The notes: generated from the letters alone by a model not told the origin. A DNA stretch of 64,000 nt from Neoarius graeffei (GCF_027579695.1 NC_083582.1:32060464-32124463); one strand, 5' to 3'; positions 10,281 through 21,525 are shown, counted from the stretch's first letter. Program-made: numbers and translations.

Positions 10281-11958
10281 ATGGCTCCAACAAGAGAGAT
10301 GTCTCTTGAAACAAAAGAGAGGATTGTCAAACTTCTTAAAGAAGGTAACTCTTCACGCATGGTTGCCAAGGATTTGTGGGCTGCTCACAGTCAGCTGTAT
10401 CTAAGATATGGACCAAGTACAAACAGCATGGGAAGGTTTTTAAAGCCAAGCGTACTGGTAGACCAAGGAAGACATCAAAGCGTCAAGACAAAAAACTTAA
10501 GGCCATATGTCTTGAAAACCGAAAAAGTACAACAAGACAAATGAAGCATAAATGGGAGGAAGCTGGAGTCAATGTATGTGACCGAACCGTGAGAAATCGC
10601 CTAAAGGAAATGGGATTTTCATATAGGAAAGCTAAAAGAAAACCATCATTGACACCTAAACAGAAAAGAACAAGACTACAATGGGCTAAGGAGAAGCAAT
10701 CATGGACTGTGGATGACTGGATGAAAGTTATCTTCAGTGATGAATCACGAATCTGCATTGGACAAGGTGATGATGCTGGAACTTTTGTTTGGTGCCGTTC
10801 CAGTGAGATTTATGAAGAGGACTGCCTGAAGAAAACATCCAAATTTCCACAATCCTTGATGATATGGGGCTGCATGTCAGGCAAAGGCACTGGGGAGATG
10901 GCTGTGGTTACTTCTTCAATAAATGCACAGGTTTACATTGACATTTTGGACAGTTTTCTTATCCCTTCAATTGAAAAGATGTTTGGGGATGATGAAATAA
11001 TTTTCCAAGAGGACAATGCATCGTGCCATAGAGCAAAAACTGCGAAAGCATTCCTTGGTGAAAGACACATCCAGTCAATGTCATGGCCTGCAAATAGTCC
11101 AGATCTCAACCCAATAGAAAACTTGTGGTGGAAATTGAAAAAAATGGTCCGCGACAAGGCTCCGGCCTGCAAAGCTGATCTGGCAACTGCAATCAAAGAG
11201 AGTTGGCACCAGATTGATGAATACTGTTTGTCACTCAAGTCCATGCCTAATGCCGCTTTTCCACTACCAACGCGGCTGAGTTGGGCTGAGCCGTGCCGTG
11301 CTGAGTCGGGCTGAGTGGGGCTGTTGGAGTTGCATTTCGACTACAACCGTGCTGAACCGTGCTGGCTGGAAGTGGGTGGGACACATTGGGTGGAGTTAGC
11401 GAAAGTGGGTGAACGTCACGTGATGTCGTTAGGTGGCGCAAACAGTGACATCAGTGACCTTTTAAGCGGTAGTCTCACGACCCGGATAGTAAACAATAAA
11501 CATGGAGTTGTTAGTGTTGCTGGTCTTGGTGCTGTGGCTTGTTGTCACCGACAACGCCAACAGATACTGGCAAGAGCGTATAGATGAGGCGAGGCGCATA
11601 AGGCTTCAGAAATTCTTGTAATTCTTCTTCTTCCGGGTTTACAGATCCCAGCGTGCTCGCGGGGCGTGTGTGGGCATGTGAGGACACGCCTCCTCACCAA
11701 TCAGTGCACAGGGGAGTGTCTCCTCATGCCCCCAGCCCCACTCGGCTCGGTTTGGCTCGCTTCAGCCCCACTCCAAAACCGTGCGAGTTTTGGGTGCTGA
11801 GCAGGGCTGAAGCGAGCTGAGTTGTGCTGCTCTGAGGTAGTCGAAACGCGAGCCGTGTCGGGCTGAAGTGAGCTGAAAAAGGGTAGTGGAAAAGGGCCAT
11901 AAGAGACTGCAAGCCGTTATAAAAGCCAGAGGTGGTGCAACTAAGTACTAGTGATGTG
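10281..11958 (+). pseudogene. Tc1-like transposase, frameshifted and interrupted
   Basis: Starts MAPTREMSLETKERIVKLLK (paired-like helix-turn-helix). Near 10370 two extra bases shift the frame. The rest continues from about 10376 as GCSQSAVSKIWTKYKQHGKV, with GRPRKT (GRPR-like linker), then catalytic blocks VIFSDESR, FQEDNASCH and [12 protein letters not shown] (DDE signature with ~34 residues between the last D and E). The C-terminus is cut at 11250 by a Harbinger MITE; the remaining KRLQAVIKARG codons resume at 11901. It is therefore a dead copy. Tc1 transposases cut and paste at TA sites. Confidence 0.9.
11251..11899. mobile_element. PIF/Harbinger MITE inserted in Tc1 transposase
   Basis: Inverted ends TGCCGCTTTTCCACTACC and (right, reverse-complemented) TGGCCCTTTTCCACTACC. 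The target duplication is TAA, at 11248-11250 and 11900-11902. Inside, ATG 11502 opens MELLVLLVLVLWLVV followed by RYWQER and a basic run, resembling the first exon of a Harbinger transposase; it stops after about 40 residues. Removing the MITE and one TAA restores the Tc1 codons P-K-R-L. Confidence 0.8.
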
Positions 11959-12451
11959 TTTTGAATGTTCTTTTGTTTGTCTGTTTTTAATGATTCCATA
12001 TTTTTTTCCTCAGAATTGAGTGATTCCATATTTTTTTTTTTTCCCTGTGCTTGGTCTATAAAAGTAACATTTACTGACTTCCACAATGCTTTTTCTTCAT
12101 TTCTTTTAGTGTTTCTGAAGGCCAAGAAGGTGCACTTTTTGGAATGACTTTATTATTGTATCATGTTTGTTATCTCAGTTTTTTCTACAGAATAAAACGT
12201 GTGAATGAGTGCTCATTCAAGACTGGTGATTCCATACTGTTTGCCAGGGGTTGTAGTATGTGAATTTAAGATGATTATAGTGACAAATTCAGTTATTAGT
12301 ATTGTGAAAATGTTCAAAAAGTACTGATGCACAAACTCAAATTTTCACCCTGTTGCACTGGAAACCACAAATAAAACGAGCAGGTGATCCACAGTGTATT
12401 GTTCTAAAAGTAGTTGTTATTATGGTCCACTTCTGTAACTTTGTTTTTCAG

Positions 12452-12572
12452 CCCAGTGGATTCCTCAGTTTTGGATCGACTTATGGCTCTGGAGAAAATG
12501 ATGTTGGGCACCCCAGTGAAAGAGAGACTCAAGTTGCTGAAAACAGTTGCCCAGTCCCGCAAAGAAATTGAG
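12452..12572 (+). CDS. kif22: kif22 exon: stalk start
   Basis: The acceptor TTTTTCAG ends at 12451; the donor GTTACT starts at 12573. One base completes the split codon, then 40 codons read PVDSSVLDRLMALEKMMLGT and VKERLKLLKTVAQSRKEIE. This matches the KIF22 segment (PAMLERLLSLDRLL in human) that leads into the coiled coil. Phase 2 in, phase 0 out, consistent with neighbouring exons. Confidence 0.88.
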
Positions 12573-12674
12573 GTTACTGAATACTGAATATTCCTTCATG
12601 CATTGTAGTCAGTTTGAGATGACTCCGGTTCTGTATTACTCAGAGGTGGCCCTTCTGAAATGTATTCTTCACAG

Positions 12675-12879
12675 AGGCTGAAGGAGAAACAAAAGGAGTT
12701 GGAGGAGAAGGCAGAGATTTTGAACAAGCTAACAGGAAACCAGAATGGACTGAAAGATGAAGGAGAGGACACATCAAGCAGCGTATCTCTCTTCAAAACA
12801 GATCTGCCCCCTCTCCAGCGGAAACAGTCGGTTTCAGCAAGACCCAGGAAACAGCAGGCAATTGTCACTCCGTTACAGG
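12675..12879 (+). CDS. kif22: kif22 exon: coiled-coil region
   Basis: The acceptor CTTCACAG ends at 12674; the donor GTAAGA starts at 12880 (phase 1). It encodes RLKEKQKELEEKAEILNKL, a heptad-like coiled coil equivalent to the KIF22 stalk, then an acidic/Ser-rich spacer (DEGEDTSSSV) and RKQSVSARPRKQQAIVTPLQ, similar in placement to the human KKAVVMPLQ region. The coiled coil is short, as in KIF22. The intron behind is about 4.2 kb. Confidence 0.88.
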
Positions 12880-13752
12880 GTAAGAGCCGCAGGTCGCGAG
12901 TATGTTGTATGATTGTGAACATACAAAAGAATTCGAACTAGAGGTGTAAAGGTTACTTTAAATAATAATGGACTCAAAAAGGTATTCAAGGTGTTTAAAT
13001 TGACCAACAAAATATTCTTTAATGCAGAACAGTAATCCCTCCCCTTTTGGCGGGGGGGTTTGGCAGAAAGTGTTGTACATGCAGGCATGATGGCAAAGAT
13101 TTAAGTAAGAGCTCTAATACTGGGAACATTTGGCTCGTACGGCAGGAGGAGAGAAGTTCAGTGAAGAAATGTAGTATTCGGTGGTAAGGCCACCCACTTT
13201 TTATCTTTAGGTTCACGGATTTTTTCAACATATTTTTGATGATGTCGGTCGAAATAAAAATGTGTCCTTGTCCTTTTTTTTTTTTGCATGGAAAAATTTC
13301 AATGTCGGATTAAGATGATAAAATAATTTAAATTCAAGAGACACACTTTACATACACACATGCATGCGCACACGTGTGTGTGTGTGTGTGTGTGTGTATA
13401 TGTATGTATGTATGTTTTTGTGTATAACTTTATAACACGGACTAGCATTCCAGTACTTACTTCTCTGAAGGTATGTGGTCATATGACCGTTGAGCTCTCA
13501 TGAGCACATCGAAGGCTGATACGTTCGTGCTACTTGATTCGATAGGACTGTCTGCGGCACCATCCTCTTCTAATTCCACAGTCAGATACTTGCAGCCAAA
13601 ATCGCGAACTTGCGTTATGGGGGGCATATTCGGCATCGCGCTCGTTACATCACCGCCTTCTTTCTGAGAACCGAAAATCGTTTTGATCTTTTCATTGTTT
13701 ACTTTCAACGATTGAGAGACGAAATCACCCACATTTTGGTTAGTGAGACAGT
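12880..13752. other. kif22 intron with (TG)n
   Basis: No coding exon seen. A (TG)n/(TATG)n microsatellite lies at about 13371-13414. The open frame on the minus strand at 13457-13732 has no recognisable domain and no second exon; I do not call it a gene. Confidence 0.5.
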
Positions 13753-14389
13753 CAGTGCGTTTACAAGCACATAGAGAAAATCGAATTTCTGCCGTAGCTC
13801 GACTGAAATCGAAGTTCTAAATGCCATGGAAACACCTTAGCTCGGCTGAAATCGAAGTTCTAAATGCCATGGAAACACCTTAGCTCGGCTGAAATCGAAC
13901 CGAACTGGATTTCTCGTAATCAAGCTACACGACCTAGATTATGCGATTGTAGCCGAGCTACTTGGTGCATGTAAACCCTATCGAGCTACGTAGTCGAGCT
14001 ACTTACGTCAGCACTGCCCCTTCCGGGAGTGACGAGACCACAAGCGGGAAACACTACAGCCTCGGTCGGCATGACAACAGTAGTAGTAGCGAGCAGCAGA
14101 AGAGGTCAGGAGGAACAAGGAGAACGAACGAAGAAGAGAAAATGGCGAGCAGAACACGGAACTGATAACTTTGTTTATACTCTTGAATAGCTCTTCATGA
14201 CGACAACCGGAAGTGTACCAACACGATGGGGCGTGTAGCGCCACCTGTGGCTCAGGTGCACAATGTACCTCACACAATAGCTCGATTTCTTTGTGTGCAT
14301 GTAGGATTGGATTTCTCTGGCACCCCTGCTGGGACCCTTAGCTCGATTATCGACAGTAGCTCGATTTGGATGTGCATGTAAACGCACTG
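13753..14389. mobile_element. CAGTGCGTTTAC-ended MITE, copy 1
   Basis: Ends CAGTGCGTTTACAAGCACAT and ATGTGCATGTAAACGCACTG are inverted. The left part has a ~44-bp tandem duplication (AAATCGAAGTTCTAAATGCC block, 13795-13882) and many TAGCTCG motifs in both orientations. An inverted copy of the family lies at 54532-55414. A small frame near 14070-14160 (ends KRKWRAEHGT) may be a captured transposase exon. No target duplication was recognised, so the superfamily is unassigned. Confidence 0.6.
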
Positions 14390-14993
14390 ACTGAGAAGAC
14401 TTTTCTTCACCACACTTTATGCTTACGTACAGTTGAGGCGATAGCTTGGAATCCATGCTGTCAGCGTCAGCCATGGTCAGCACGAGGTTGACACTGTCGT
14501 AAAGCGGTCGTAAATACCATAAAAACATTCAAGTGAATACTCAATGTCGTAAATAGTTTCGTTTTCGGACTCGGCTGAAGTGGATATATACGACACACAT
14601 TGTCGTTTGTATTTGCGATTCTAATACTTTTTACTTAAAGAAATATGACCTAGTACCAGGGATACAGTGCTGTTACAAGAAAAATGTGACTTTTTTTTTT
14701 TTTTTTTTTTTACATTTCTTTCTGTACGTTTCGGCGGTTAAAATAAAAATACGCACTGCCGTCGGCGGATCCGTGATCCAAAAAATCTAAAATGAGTCGC
14801 CTAATTTAACACTTGACCAGCCTTTTTAGCCATCATGAGGTGTTAAAGATTCCATGTTCCTTATTTTTATATTGTACCGTATTTTTCACATGTTTAAGAT
14901 TTATTAAATGAACTTGCACTTGTTTGGACAAGTTATTGTTTTGAAAATTGGATAATCCTATTTAGTTCTGTTTGGGAGTGTGTGCGTGTGCGC
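14390..14993. other. kif22 intron, nothing recognised
   Basis: AT-rich intron sequence with a poly-T run at about 14691-14712. No exon or element was recognised. Confidence 0.4.
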
Positions 14994-15419
14994 TACAACC
15001 CCAAATCAGAAAAAATTGGGATGATATTTATTTATTGATTGATTTTAATTTATTTTAACAGAAAACAGTGATTATTTTTTTTGTAAATAATTTTTGACCT
15101 GTATTACACTCAAAATAATACAACAGTACAATATCTATTTGATGTTTTCAAAAATGCACATTTCAATTTTGATTCTTGCAGCATTTTTTATTTTATTTTT
15201 TTTAAATAAAAGTTGAAATTATAAAGTGGTAAATATTTTACTATGTTGCCATTCCTTCTCGCAACACTTAAAAGATGTTTAGGGTTTGAAGACACCAAGT
15301 GAACCGTTTCAGGTGTTCTTTTGTCCCATTCTTCCTGCAAACAGTTCTTAAGGTGTGCAACAGTATGGAGTCGTCATTTTTCATTTCAAAATCTTCCATG
15401 CATTCTCTGTTAGGGATGT

Positions 15420-15695
15420 GAACCATGAGTTGGCCTAGTGGTTAGCGTGTCCGCCTTTTGATCGGGAGATCGTGAGTTCTATTCATGGTTGGGTCGTACC
15501 AAAGACCATCATAAAAATGGTACCTACTACTGTCTGGCAAGACGCGCTGCAATACAGATGCGAGTGGGGAGTCAAACTATCGCGGTTACCAGAGGACCTG
15601 CCCCCCACTGTAACCCTAGCTATGTAATAGGCGAGAGGCCGAGGGCTACGGAAACGGAGATCGGCGCCGCCCTATGCGCCACATGACATGAGAAG
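15420..15695 (+). repeat. tRNA-like SINE (GAGTTGGCCTAGTGGTTAGC head)
   Basis: The head GAGTTGGCCTAGTGGTTAGC resembles a tRNA A-box and is followed by a GTGAGTTC B-box-like stretch, unlike the A/B SINE families elsewhere in the window. A minus-strand, diverged copy is at about 16435-16612. Both sit inside the Tc1 relic at 14996-17030. Borders are approximate. Confidence 0.5.
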
Positions 15696-16434
15696 GGACT
15701 CTATTGGGGACAGACACCCTCTTCTTCCACAGCCACGCCTTTTGTAATGTGAGCAGAATGTGATTTTTGCATTGTTTTGTTGAAATCTCTTTGGAAAAGA
15801 TGTCTCAAAGGCAGCATATGTTGCTCCAAAGTACTTTTCTGTATTAATGCTCGATCACAGAAGTTTAAGTTACCTTTGCCAAGGGCACTGACACAATCCC
15901 ATACCATGACACACCCTGGCTTTTGGACTTGTTGCTGGTAACAGTCTAGATGGTCCTTTTTGTCTTTGGTCTGGAGCACATGGCATCAGTTTCTTGCAAA
16001 ATGGACCCCAAATACTGATCCATCTGACCACAAGACACATTTCACCTGTGTGATGGTCCATCCCAAATACCTCCAAGTCCAGAGAAGTTGACGCGCTTCT
16101 GGACACCATTAACATAAGGCGTAACTTTACTGTGCAGAATGGTTCATTGGTATTTGTGGATGTTAATATCCACTGCTCCAAAGTAATCCTGAGCCCATGT
16201 GGTTATCTCAGTTTTAGATGGATGATGGTTCTTAATGAAGTGCTTTCTGAGAGTTTGGAGATCATGCGTGTTTGGCTTAGGCTTGCGCCCTTGTCCTTTC
16301 CACACCAAAATTCCTCCAGATTCATCAAATCTTTTAATGATCTCCACTGTCCAAGTCAAAGTCCCTCCCATGCTGGGACCTGGTCTTCCCAGGCAGTCTT
16401 CTGTCCCAGTACTAACCAGGCCCTTAAGGTGCAT

Positions 16435-16612
16435 TGGGCGCCTCCGATGTCTCGGTTTCCTTAGCCCTCAGCCTCTCTCCTGTTACATAGCTAAGGTTAC
16501 AAGGGGGAGGTCTGGTCCTCTGGTATCTGAGAATTTGACTGCAAGTACAACTCGAGATCTCCCACTCGAAAGGTGGACACGCTAAATACTAGCCAGCTCA
16601 TGGTATTCTCCG
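16435..16612 (-). repeat. tRNA-like SINE, inverted partial copy
   Basis: Reverse-complemented, it shows CTAGTATTTAGCGTGTCC and CGAGTGGGAGATCTCGAG, corresponding to the head of the copy at 15420, then CCAGAGGACCAGACC like that copy's body. It is shorter and diverged. Confidence 0.45.
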
Positions 16613-17085
16613 CTGTAGCGGGTTAAATAAATATATATATCCAAATCCTTTCATATCTTTGAGAGTAAGATTTGTTTGTTTTTGAACATTTCAATAACTT
16701 TTCATGCATTTCGTTGACGAGCTGGAGATTCTCAGGCCACCTTTGCTCTTCAGACTCGGCCTTTCCTGGATCCTGATTTTGTTTCAAATCTCATCGTTTA
16801 TTTAATTGTTTTACCTCATTACGAGCCCTAAATTTCCCCTGTCCCAACTTTTTTTGGAATGTGTTACAGGCCTGAAATGAAGGAATGGATGTAAAACAAA
16901 TGAAATGAAGTTAACCAGACAAAACATGAAATATCTTGGGTTCGTGCAGTGCAATACAAGTGAAAAATTAAATTTAGAAATGACTTTTTTCATTTTCTTT
17001 ACTGTCCCAACCTTTTCTGATTCAAGGTTGTATATATTAAACATGTATATCCTTCAATACTCTTCTTTGGCCTTTGTATGCGAAG

Positions 17086-17174
17086 TGTCCCAGGTGCAGC
17101 CTCTGCAGGATTGTGCTGTGGTCTGTCGGGCGTCTCAAACTCTTGACAAGAAGAAAAAACGCATCAAGACAGAG
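17086..17174 (+). CDS. kif22: kif22 exon: basic linker
   Basis: Two bases finish a phase-1 codon, then the frame reads SQVQPLQDCAVVCRASQTLD followed by KKKKRIKTE, ending in phase 0 at the donor GTTAGC (17175). The acceptor GTATGCGAAG (ending 17085) was chosen because it alone preserves the phase; the better-looking CCCAG at 17090-17094 would shift the frame. The Lys-rich stretch parallels the KNKGRKRKLE segment of human KIF22, a likely nuclear-localisation signal. Confidence 0.75.
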
Positions 17175-17294
17175 GTTAGCACTTTTTTTTTATTATTATT
17201 TTAAACAATGTTCTTCCTTGATTTCTCATCAATTAATGGATTTTGTTTATAGGTTTTCGTTTATTTTTATAAGTTCTTTCCCATTTGCAATTAA

Positions 17295-17984
17295 AGTGCA
17301 TATCACGGGTAAATTCAGGAGCAAGATCAGTGTAATTCTCCTATTTTATATTAAACTTTGGTCAAATATCAGTCACATTTTTGCATTTTGTGCATTTTTT
17401 TTTTTTTTTTTTTACCTTGCGCAATACCAGAAAAATTCAGTTGAAATCGAGCCGTTTGAGGCGAATTGGTCCGCCTCTGAAAAGACTTGGCATTTGAATT
17501 TCCCGGCAAACATTGATTTTCGTGACGTCGCGTGCGGGACGCCTCCCTCTGAATCCTACATCAGTGCTGGTTTGTTTATGAGAAAATGACCTGGTGGTTT
17601 TCTGCAAATTTCTTCAACGTTATCGCGTAATTATTAAAATGGTTAACAGATGTATCGTCGGAGGGTGTAGCAACACCAATCTTGATGGGATTAGTACTCA
17701 TCGTTTCCCAAAAGACCGGACAATGAGAGAGAAATGGGAGCGCTTGGTCTACACAGGCTGTGCACTGAAACCGTGCAAAGCTCTCGCAGCCTGCTGGCGC
17801 TTCCGCAGGTGACGTCACGAATCTGGCTCCAGACTCCCTTGGGATTTTTCCAGATGCGTTTTATTTTATTTTTTCCTGCAGTAGACAGATGGCCTTGTGC
17901 AAAATTACCCTTCTGGATGAGTGTGTAAAGGGACATACTTTCATATAAAAAAAAAAAACACGAAATTGGTCCAGGATATGCACT
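17295..17984 (+). mobile_element. Non-autonomous Kolobok transposon with THAP exon
   Basis: Ends AGTGCATATC / GATATGCACT are perfect 10-bp inverted repeats, flanked by TTAA at 17291-17294 and 17985-17988. The TTAA target and a THAP-encoding exon together fit Kolobok, whose transposase starts with a THAP domain. Only the first exon remains. It lies in a kif22 intron just behind the 17174 exon. Confidence 0.7.
17639..17812 (+). pseudogene. THAP zinc-finger first exon of Kolobok transposase
   Basis: ATG 17639 gives MVNRCIVGGCSNTNLDGIST then HRFPKDRTMREKWERLVYTG. This is the classical THAP start (C-x4-C spacing, HRFP, W). The frame then leaves the THAP consensus (ALKPCKALAACWRFRR, stop at 17810), so the CxxH half is missing, probably by internal deletion. 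It cannot fold a complete zinc site. It could in principle be a host THAP exon, but the TTAA-bounded inverted repeats argue for transposon origin. Confidence 0.7.
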
Positions 17985-17988
17985 TTAA

Positions 17989-19283
17989 CATTTAGGTTTC
18001 TGAAGAGAGAACGTGTTTTGTCAGCATTGCCAGAAAACTTCTAAGGAGTAGATGGTTCAGTGGATGAAAAATGAATATGAAAGCGTAGACTCGATATCCA
18101 CGCAATTGTGCTTACACAATACAATGTTGCTACAATATCAGTGATGTTTAGTCTGATTATATTTTTGTATTACCGGATCTACTACCCTTAACGCTTTATT
18201 TATTTATTTATTTATTTAATGGGAGTTCCACAGTTTAACATTGGAGTATGCTCGTGTAAGTTATCACTTAGAAATGTGCCAAAGGAGCAGTCTTTTTCTC
18301 ACCAGTCCTGCTGTTGTACTGAATATTGGCACAGCTCTGACTCACCCATAGGCCGCACTGATATTCAGTGTAACAGCATGTGTAGAACTGTATGCGCGCA
18401 CACAATGGGGTTTTCAAGGTGAGTTGAAAGGTATCCTGCCTTTCAGATTTTTCAACTGTAGGTCATAAGAATTTTCCCTGACACCCAGTTATTTTTGTTT
18501 CGTGGCCCGAAAGCTGCTGAATTCGAATCACAGACTTCCAATTTTGTGACTTTTTTTTTTAAATGGAGCAATTAATGAATTTAAGGCTACGTGGCCCTAA
18601 ATTATCCGCTATTATTTCCTGCTTCACCCTGACCCAATTCAAATACTACATCTTGCATGACGTGGTGGGCTTTCCCTGTTTGCGCAAGGCATTGTGGGAT
18701 ACGAATTTGAAACAGGAGAGAAAAATGGAGGACGTGAGCATGCGAATGAAACCTGGAAGACCGACTACAGTAACGGAAAGCAAGAAGAAAAGACGTTATG
18801 TTATATACGAAGGAAAGGAAACGCAGGAGCAAACTAATAAATATCGGCGGTCAGCGAGCACCTTGGTGTGATCAGCTGTTCGTTTAGCGACAGAATGATG
18901 GAACTGTCGGTGCACGCTCAAAGGTAAACCTGTATATGGTAGCAATGCAACACTGGATGCCAGCTGCTGTAAAACCCAAAAGAAGGTGGTAAACCTGCGC
19001 ATGCGCACACGGACTTCCTCTGTCTGCTTGACTGCGCGAAGCGAGTGATTTCAGGTACATTATTTGCTCAGGAATCGCCTCAAATTAAAGAACTTCCCAG
19101 CCGCAGAATTTTGTGAGATATTACAGAAATAAACATATTTCACAATGACCACGTTTCAGAGGGAAGTAAATTTCACGGATTTTTATGAAATCAAAAGGCC
19201 GTCTAGCTTTAAAATGTATCTAATTGTAAAAAATTTTGATCTTTTTGTTTACTGGACTATGTGCAATAGTTCTATGCAGCAGT
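17989..19283. other. kif22 intron; possible captured exon at 18726-18871
   Basis: No repeat ends were recognised. A frame from ATG 18726 reads MEDVSMRMKPGRPTTVTESK followed by KKRRYVIYEG, a basic, exon-like peptide ending at TGA. It is not part of kif22 (the phase and flanks do not fit) and I do not recognise it. The style is that of the small N-terminal exons retained by fish DNA transposons. Confidence 0.3.
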
Positions 19284-19285
19284 TA

Positions 19286-19808
19286 CACTACCGTTCAAAA
19301 GTTTGGGGTCACCCAGACAATTTTGTGTTTTCCATGAAAAGTCACACTTTTATTTCCCACCATAAGTTGTAAAATGAATAGAAAATATAGTCAAGACATT
19401 TTTCTGGCCATTTTGAGCATTTAATCGACCCCACAAATGTGATGCTCCAGAAACTCAATCTGCTCAAAGGAAGGTCAGTTTTATAGCTTCTCTAAAGAGC
19501 TCAACTGTTTTCAGCTGTGCTAACATGATTGTACAAGGGTTTTCTAATCATCCATTAGCCTTCTGAGGCAATGAGCAAACACATTGTACCATTAGAACAC
19601 TGGAGTGAGAGTTGCTGGAAATGGGCCTCTATACACCTATGGAGATATTGCACCAAAAACATTTGCAGCGAGAGTAGTCATTTACCACATTAGCAATGTA
19701 TAGCGTGGGTTTCTGATTAGTTTAAAGTGATCTTCATTGAAAAGAACAGTGCTTTTCTTTCAAAAATAAGGACATTTCAAAGTGACCCCAAACTTTTGAA
19801 CGATAGTG
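19286..19808. mobile_element. Tc1/mariner MITE
   Basis: Ends CACTACCGTTCAAAAGTTTG and (right, reverse-complemented) CACTATCGTTCAAAAGTTTG are near-perfect inverted repeats, followed by GGGTCAC on both sides. TA duplications lie at 19284-19285 and 19809-19810. At 523 bp it has no transposase and is a typical short teleost Tc1 derivative. Confidence 0.85.
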
Positions 19809-19965
19809 TATATTGACGTAAGCCAGTGGAACGAAATTTCATTCAATGTCATTCTGAATGTACAGGTGAATGACCAGTTATCTATCCATCATGTTGATTT
19901 TTTAAATTCTGAGTCCTTTTTAGCATGTGCTGCTTCCATACACTACCTTTTATAAACAACTCTTA

Positions 19966-20483
19966 AGGCCTCTGCATGCTCTTGCGACAAGGCTTTCGCA
20001 GATAGCTTTTCGCAGACAGTTGTAATTTATTGTTGAGCCGAGAGTATAGGCGTGCGCGATGTTATTCACCGGCACAACGCAAGGGGGCGCTAAGTCGCTA
20101 GGAGTAGTTGGTGGGTGTGGTTAGTGGAGTGTTTATCCTCCGGTTACTTATAATGACTAGAACTTTTTTTTATAATGACTGGAACTGGAGTCGTATAGAT
20201 GTACGTACTTCCTCAATCAACCGCTCTTCATGCTGCTCCATCTTCGCTCGTGTTTTTAAAAATGCCGGTCGTGAAAACAAAACAAACCGGGAAAGTAGGG
20301 AAGCGGAAGTGCGTGTACAGCGGATGTAGAGTGGACCAATCAGAGCCCTCTTGTCTGCGAGGCTTCTGCGGTGGTCACAAATTTTGGGAGGTGCGCGCAG
20401 AGCGTCTGCGAAGGTGGGGGGGCTACGCAGACGCTATCTGCAACGCCGTCTGCGAGGACTGGGTTGTCAGCATAAATTGGCCT
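19966..20483. mobile_element. PIF/Harbinger-like MITE
   Basis: Short ends AGGCCTCTGC and (right, reverse-complemented) AGGCCAATTT are bordered by TTA at 19963-19965 and 20484-20486. The interior has inverted TCTGCGA-type motifs and a small frame MPVVKTKQTGKVGKRKCVYS at 20262. The TTA duplication suggests Harbinger; inverted repeat support is weak. Confidence 0.45.
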
Positions 20484-20486
20484 TTA

Positions 20487-21525
20487 GTCACTCGTAGCTT
20501 GTTTGAGGTGAGTGTGTTGTTAGGTTTGTGTTGCCCGTGTCAGCACCATCTCTCTGGCACACTGTGCCTACCGAGAGAAAAAACAAGTAGGCTGCCAGTA
20601 ATAAACCATAGATAGGATCAATCATGTGTTGCCTGCAAGTTTAGCACTGTTCTCTTTCTCTCTCATCCACTGCTGATGCTCGACCATGCCACTGCTGCCA
20701 AAAAGTGATCTATCTTTTTATCAACCTTATTTTGCAATGCAGAACTAATAGCCTGTTTAATTCCACGCTAGTTATAAATGTAGCGCAAGTTCTTACTGGT
20801 TATTTATAATGGTACGCTTTATTGATGTCAGGACTGGCTAGCAGGGTGAATTCAGGGCTGTTTAGACAGGGAGGGAAGGGAGCTGTGATGCTTTTATCCT
20901 TATAACGTTTTGACCAAAGCATGTCTGACATTTCATTAAGACCTCAGGGAACCGTGGCAACTTGTGAAAAACAAGTATGTCATTTTTAAAAGAAATTGCT
21001 CATTAATGGGAATAACTCTACTTAAGTTTGATCCCTGCATTCCGAGTACATTTCCAAGTATTTCTGCATTTTAATTTAAATAAATATCTATAAACCTCTA
21101 CTTTTTATTCAGATTGTGTCATGTCAGCTGCTAGTTCTCAACTATCAGAGAGAGCTATTTGATTATGCAAGCTGCCGTTATGAACAGACGAAGCCAGTGT
21201 TGGCTTCAGAGGACAAACGGTCACAGCTGCAGTTATTTTATACCTGAATTAACTAAATCCTTGTCCGCATGAGCGGTTATTGAGGGCCACTGGACACCAC
21301 TGGGATTTAACTTCAATCACACATGGTTGAACTTGCATTCGTGTGTTGATTTTCTCCTGACAAGATGTCGTTTTGGAGTGTGGATACGGATGCTCCTCTG
21401 TAGGTCTTTTGTGCGCAAAACGAATCCCTTTTTTTTCCTTCTTTCCTCAAGGTTTTTTGCCAAAGAGCTTCTTTACTTTTGAGGAAGCAGCTCGGGATCA
21501 TATCCACATTCAGTTCTGGTGCACA
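20487..21525. other. kif22 intron, nothing recognised
   Basis: No exon, known repeat or structured element was seen in this stretch. Confidence 0.4.

Larger units (their letters stand above)
9868..12253 (+). mobile_element. Tc1-like transposon split by a Harbinger MITE
   Basis: Inverted ends of roughly 200 bp start CAACTCCTGGCAAAAAGTAT (left) and CAACCCCTGGCAAACAGTAT (right, reverse-complemented). TA dinucleotides lie at 9866-9867 and 12254-12255. Internal direct repeats TATGGAATCACTCAA form an IR/DR arrangement. Without the 649-bp MITE and its duplicated TAA it would be about 1.73 kb, usual for Tc1. It occupies the long kif22 intron. Confidence 0.9.
14996..17030 (-). mobile_element. Degraded Tc1-like element with two nested SINEs
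   Basis: The left end CAACCCCAAATCAGAAAAAA and the right end (reverse-complemented) CAACCTTGAATCAGAAAAGG are inverted and bordered by TA (14994-14995, 17031-17032). The transposase lies on the minus strand in pieces: IKRFDESGGILVWKGQGRKP (helix-turn-helix side, 16144-16434) and PGCVMVWDCVSALGKG (DDE core, 15701-15979), with multiple frameshifts. Two copies of one SINE family are inserted, at about 15420-15695 (+) and 16435-16612 (-). Without them the element is about 1.6 kb. Confidence 0.75.

Noticed and set aside
10483..11244. Minus-strand open frames opposite the Tc1 at 9868
   Set aside because: Antisense of the transposase, no domain of their own.
17090..17094. Alternative CCCAG acceptor for the kif22 linker exon
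   Set aside because: It would shift the frame after the phase-1 donor at 12879; the GCGAAG acceptor at 17085 keeps it open.
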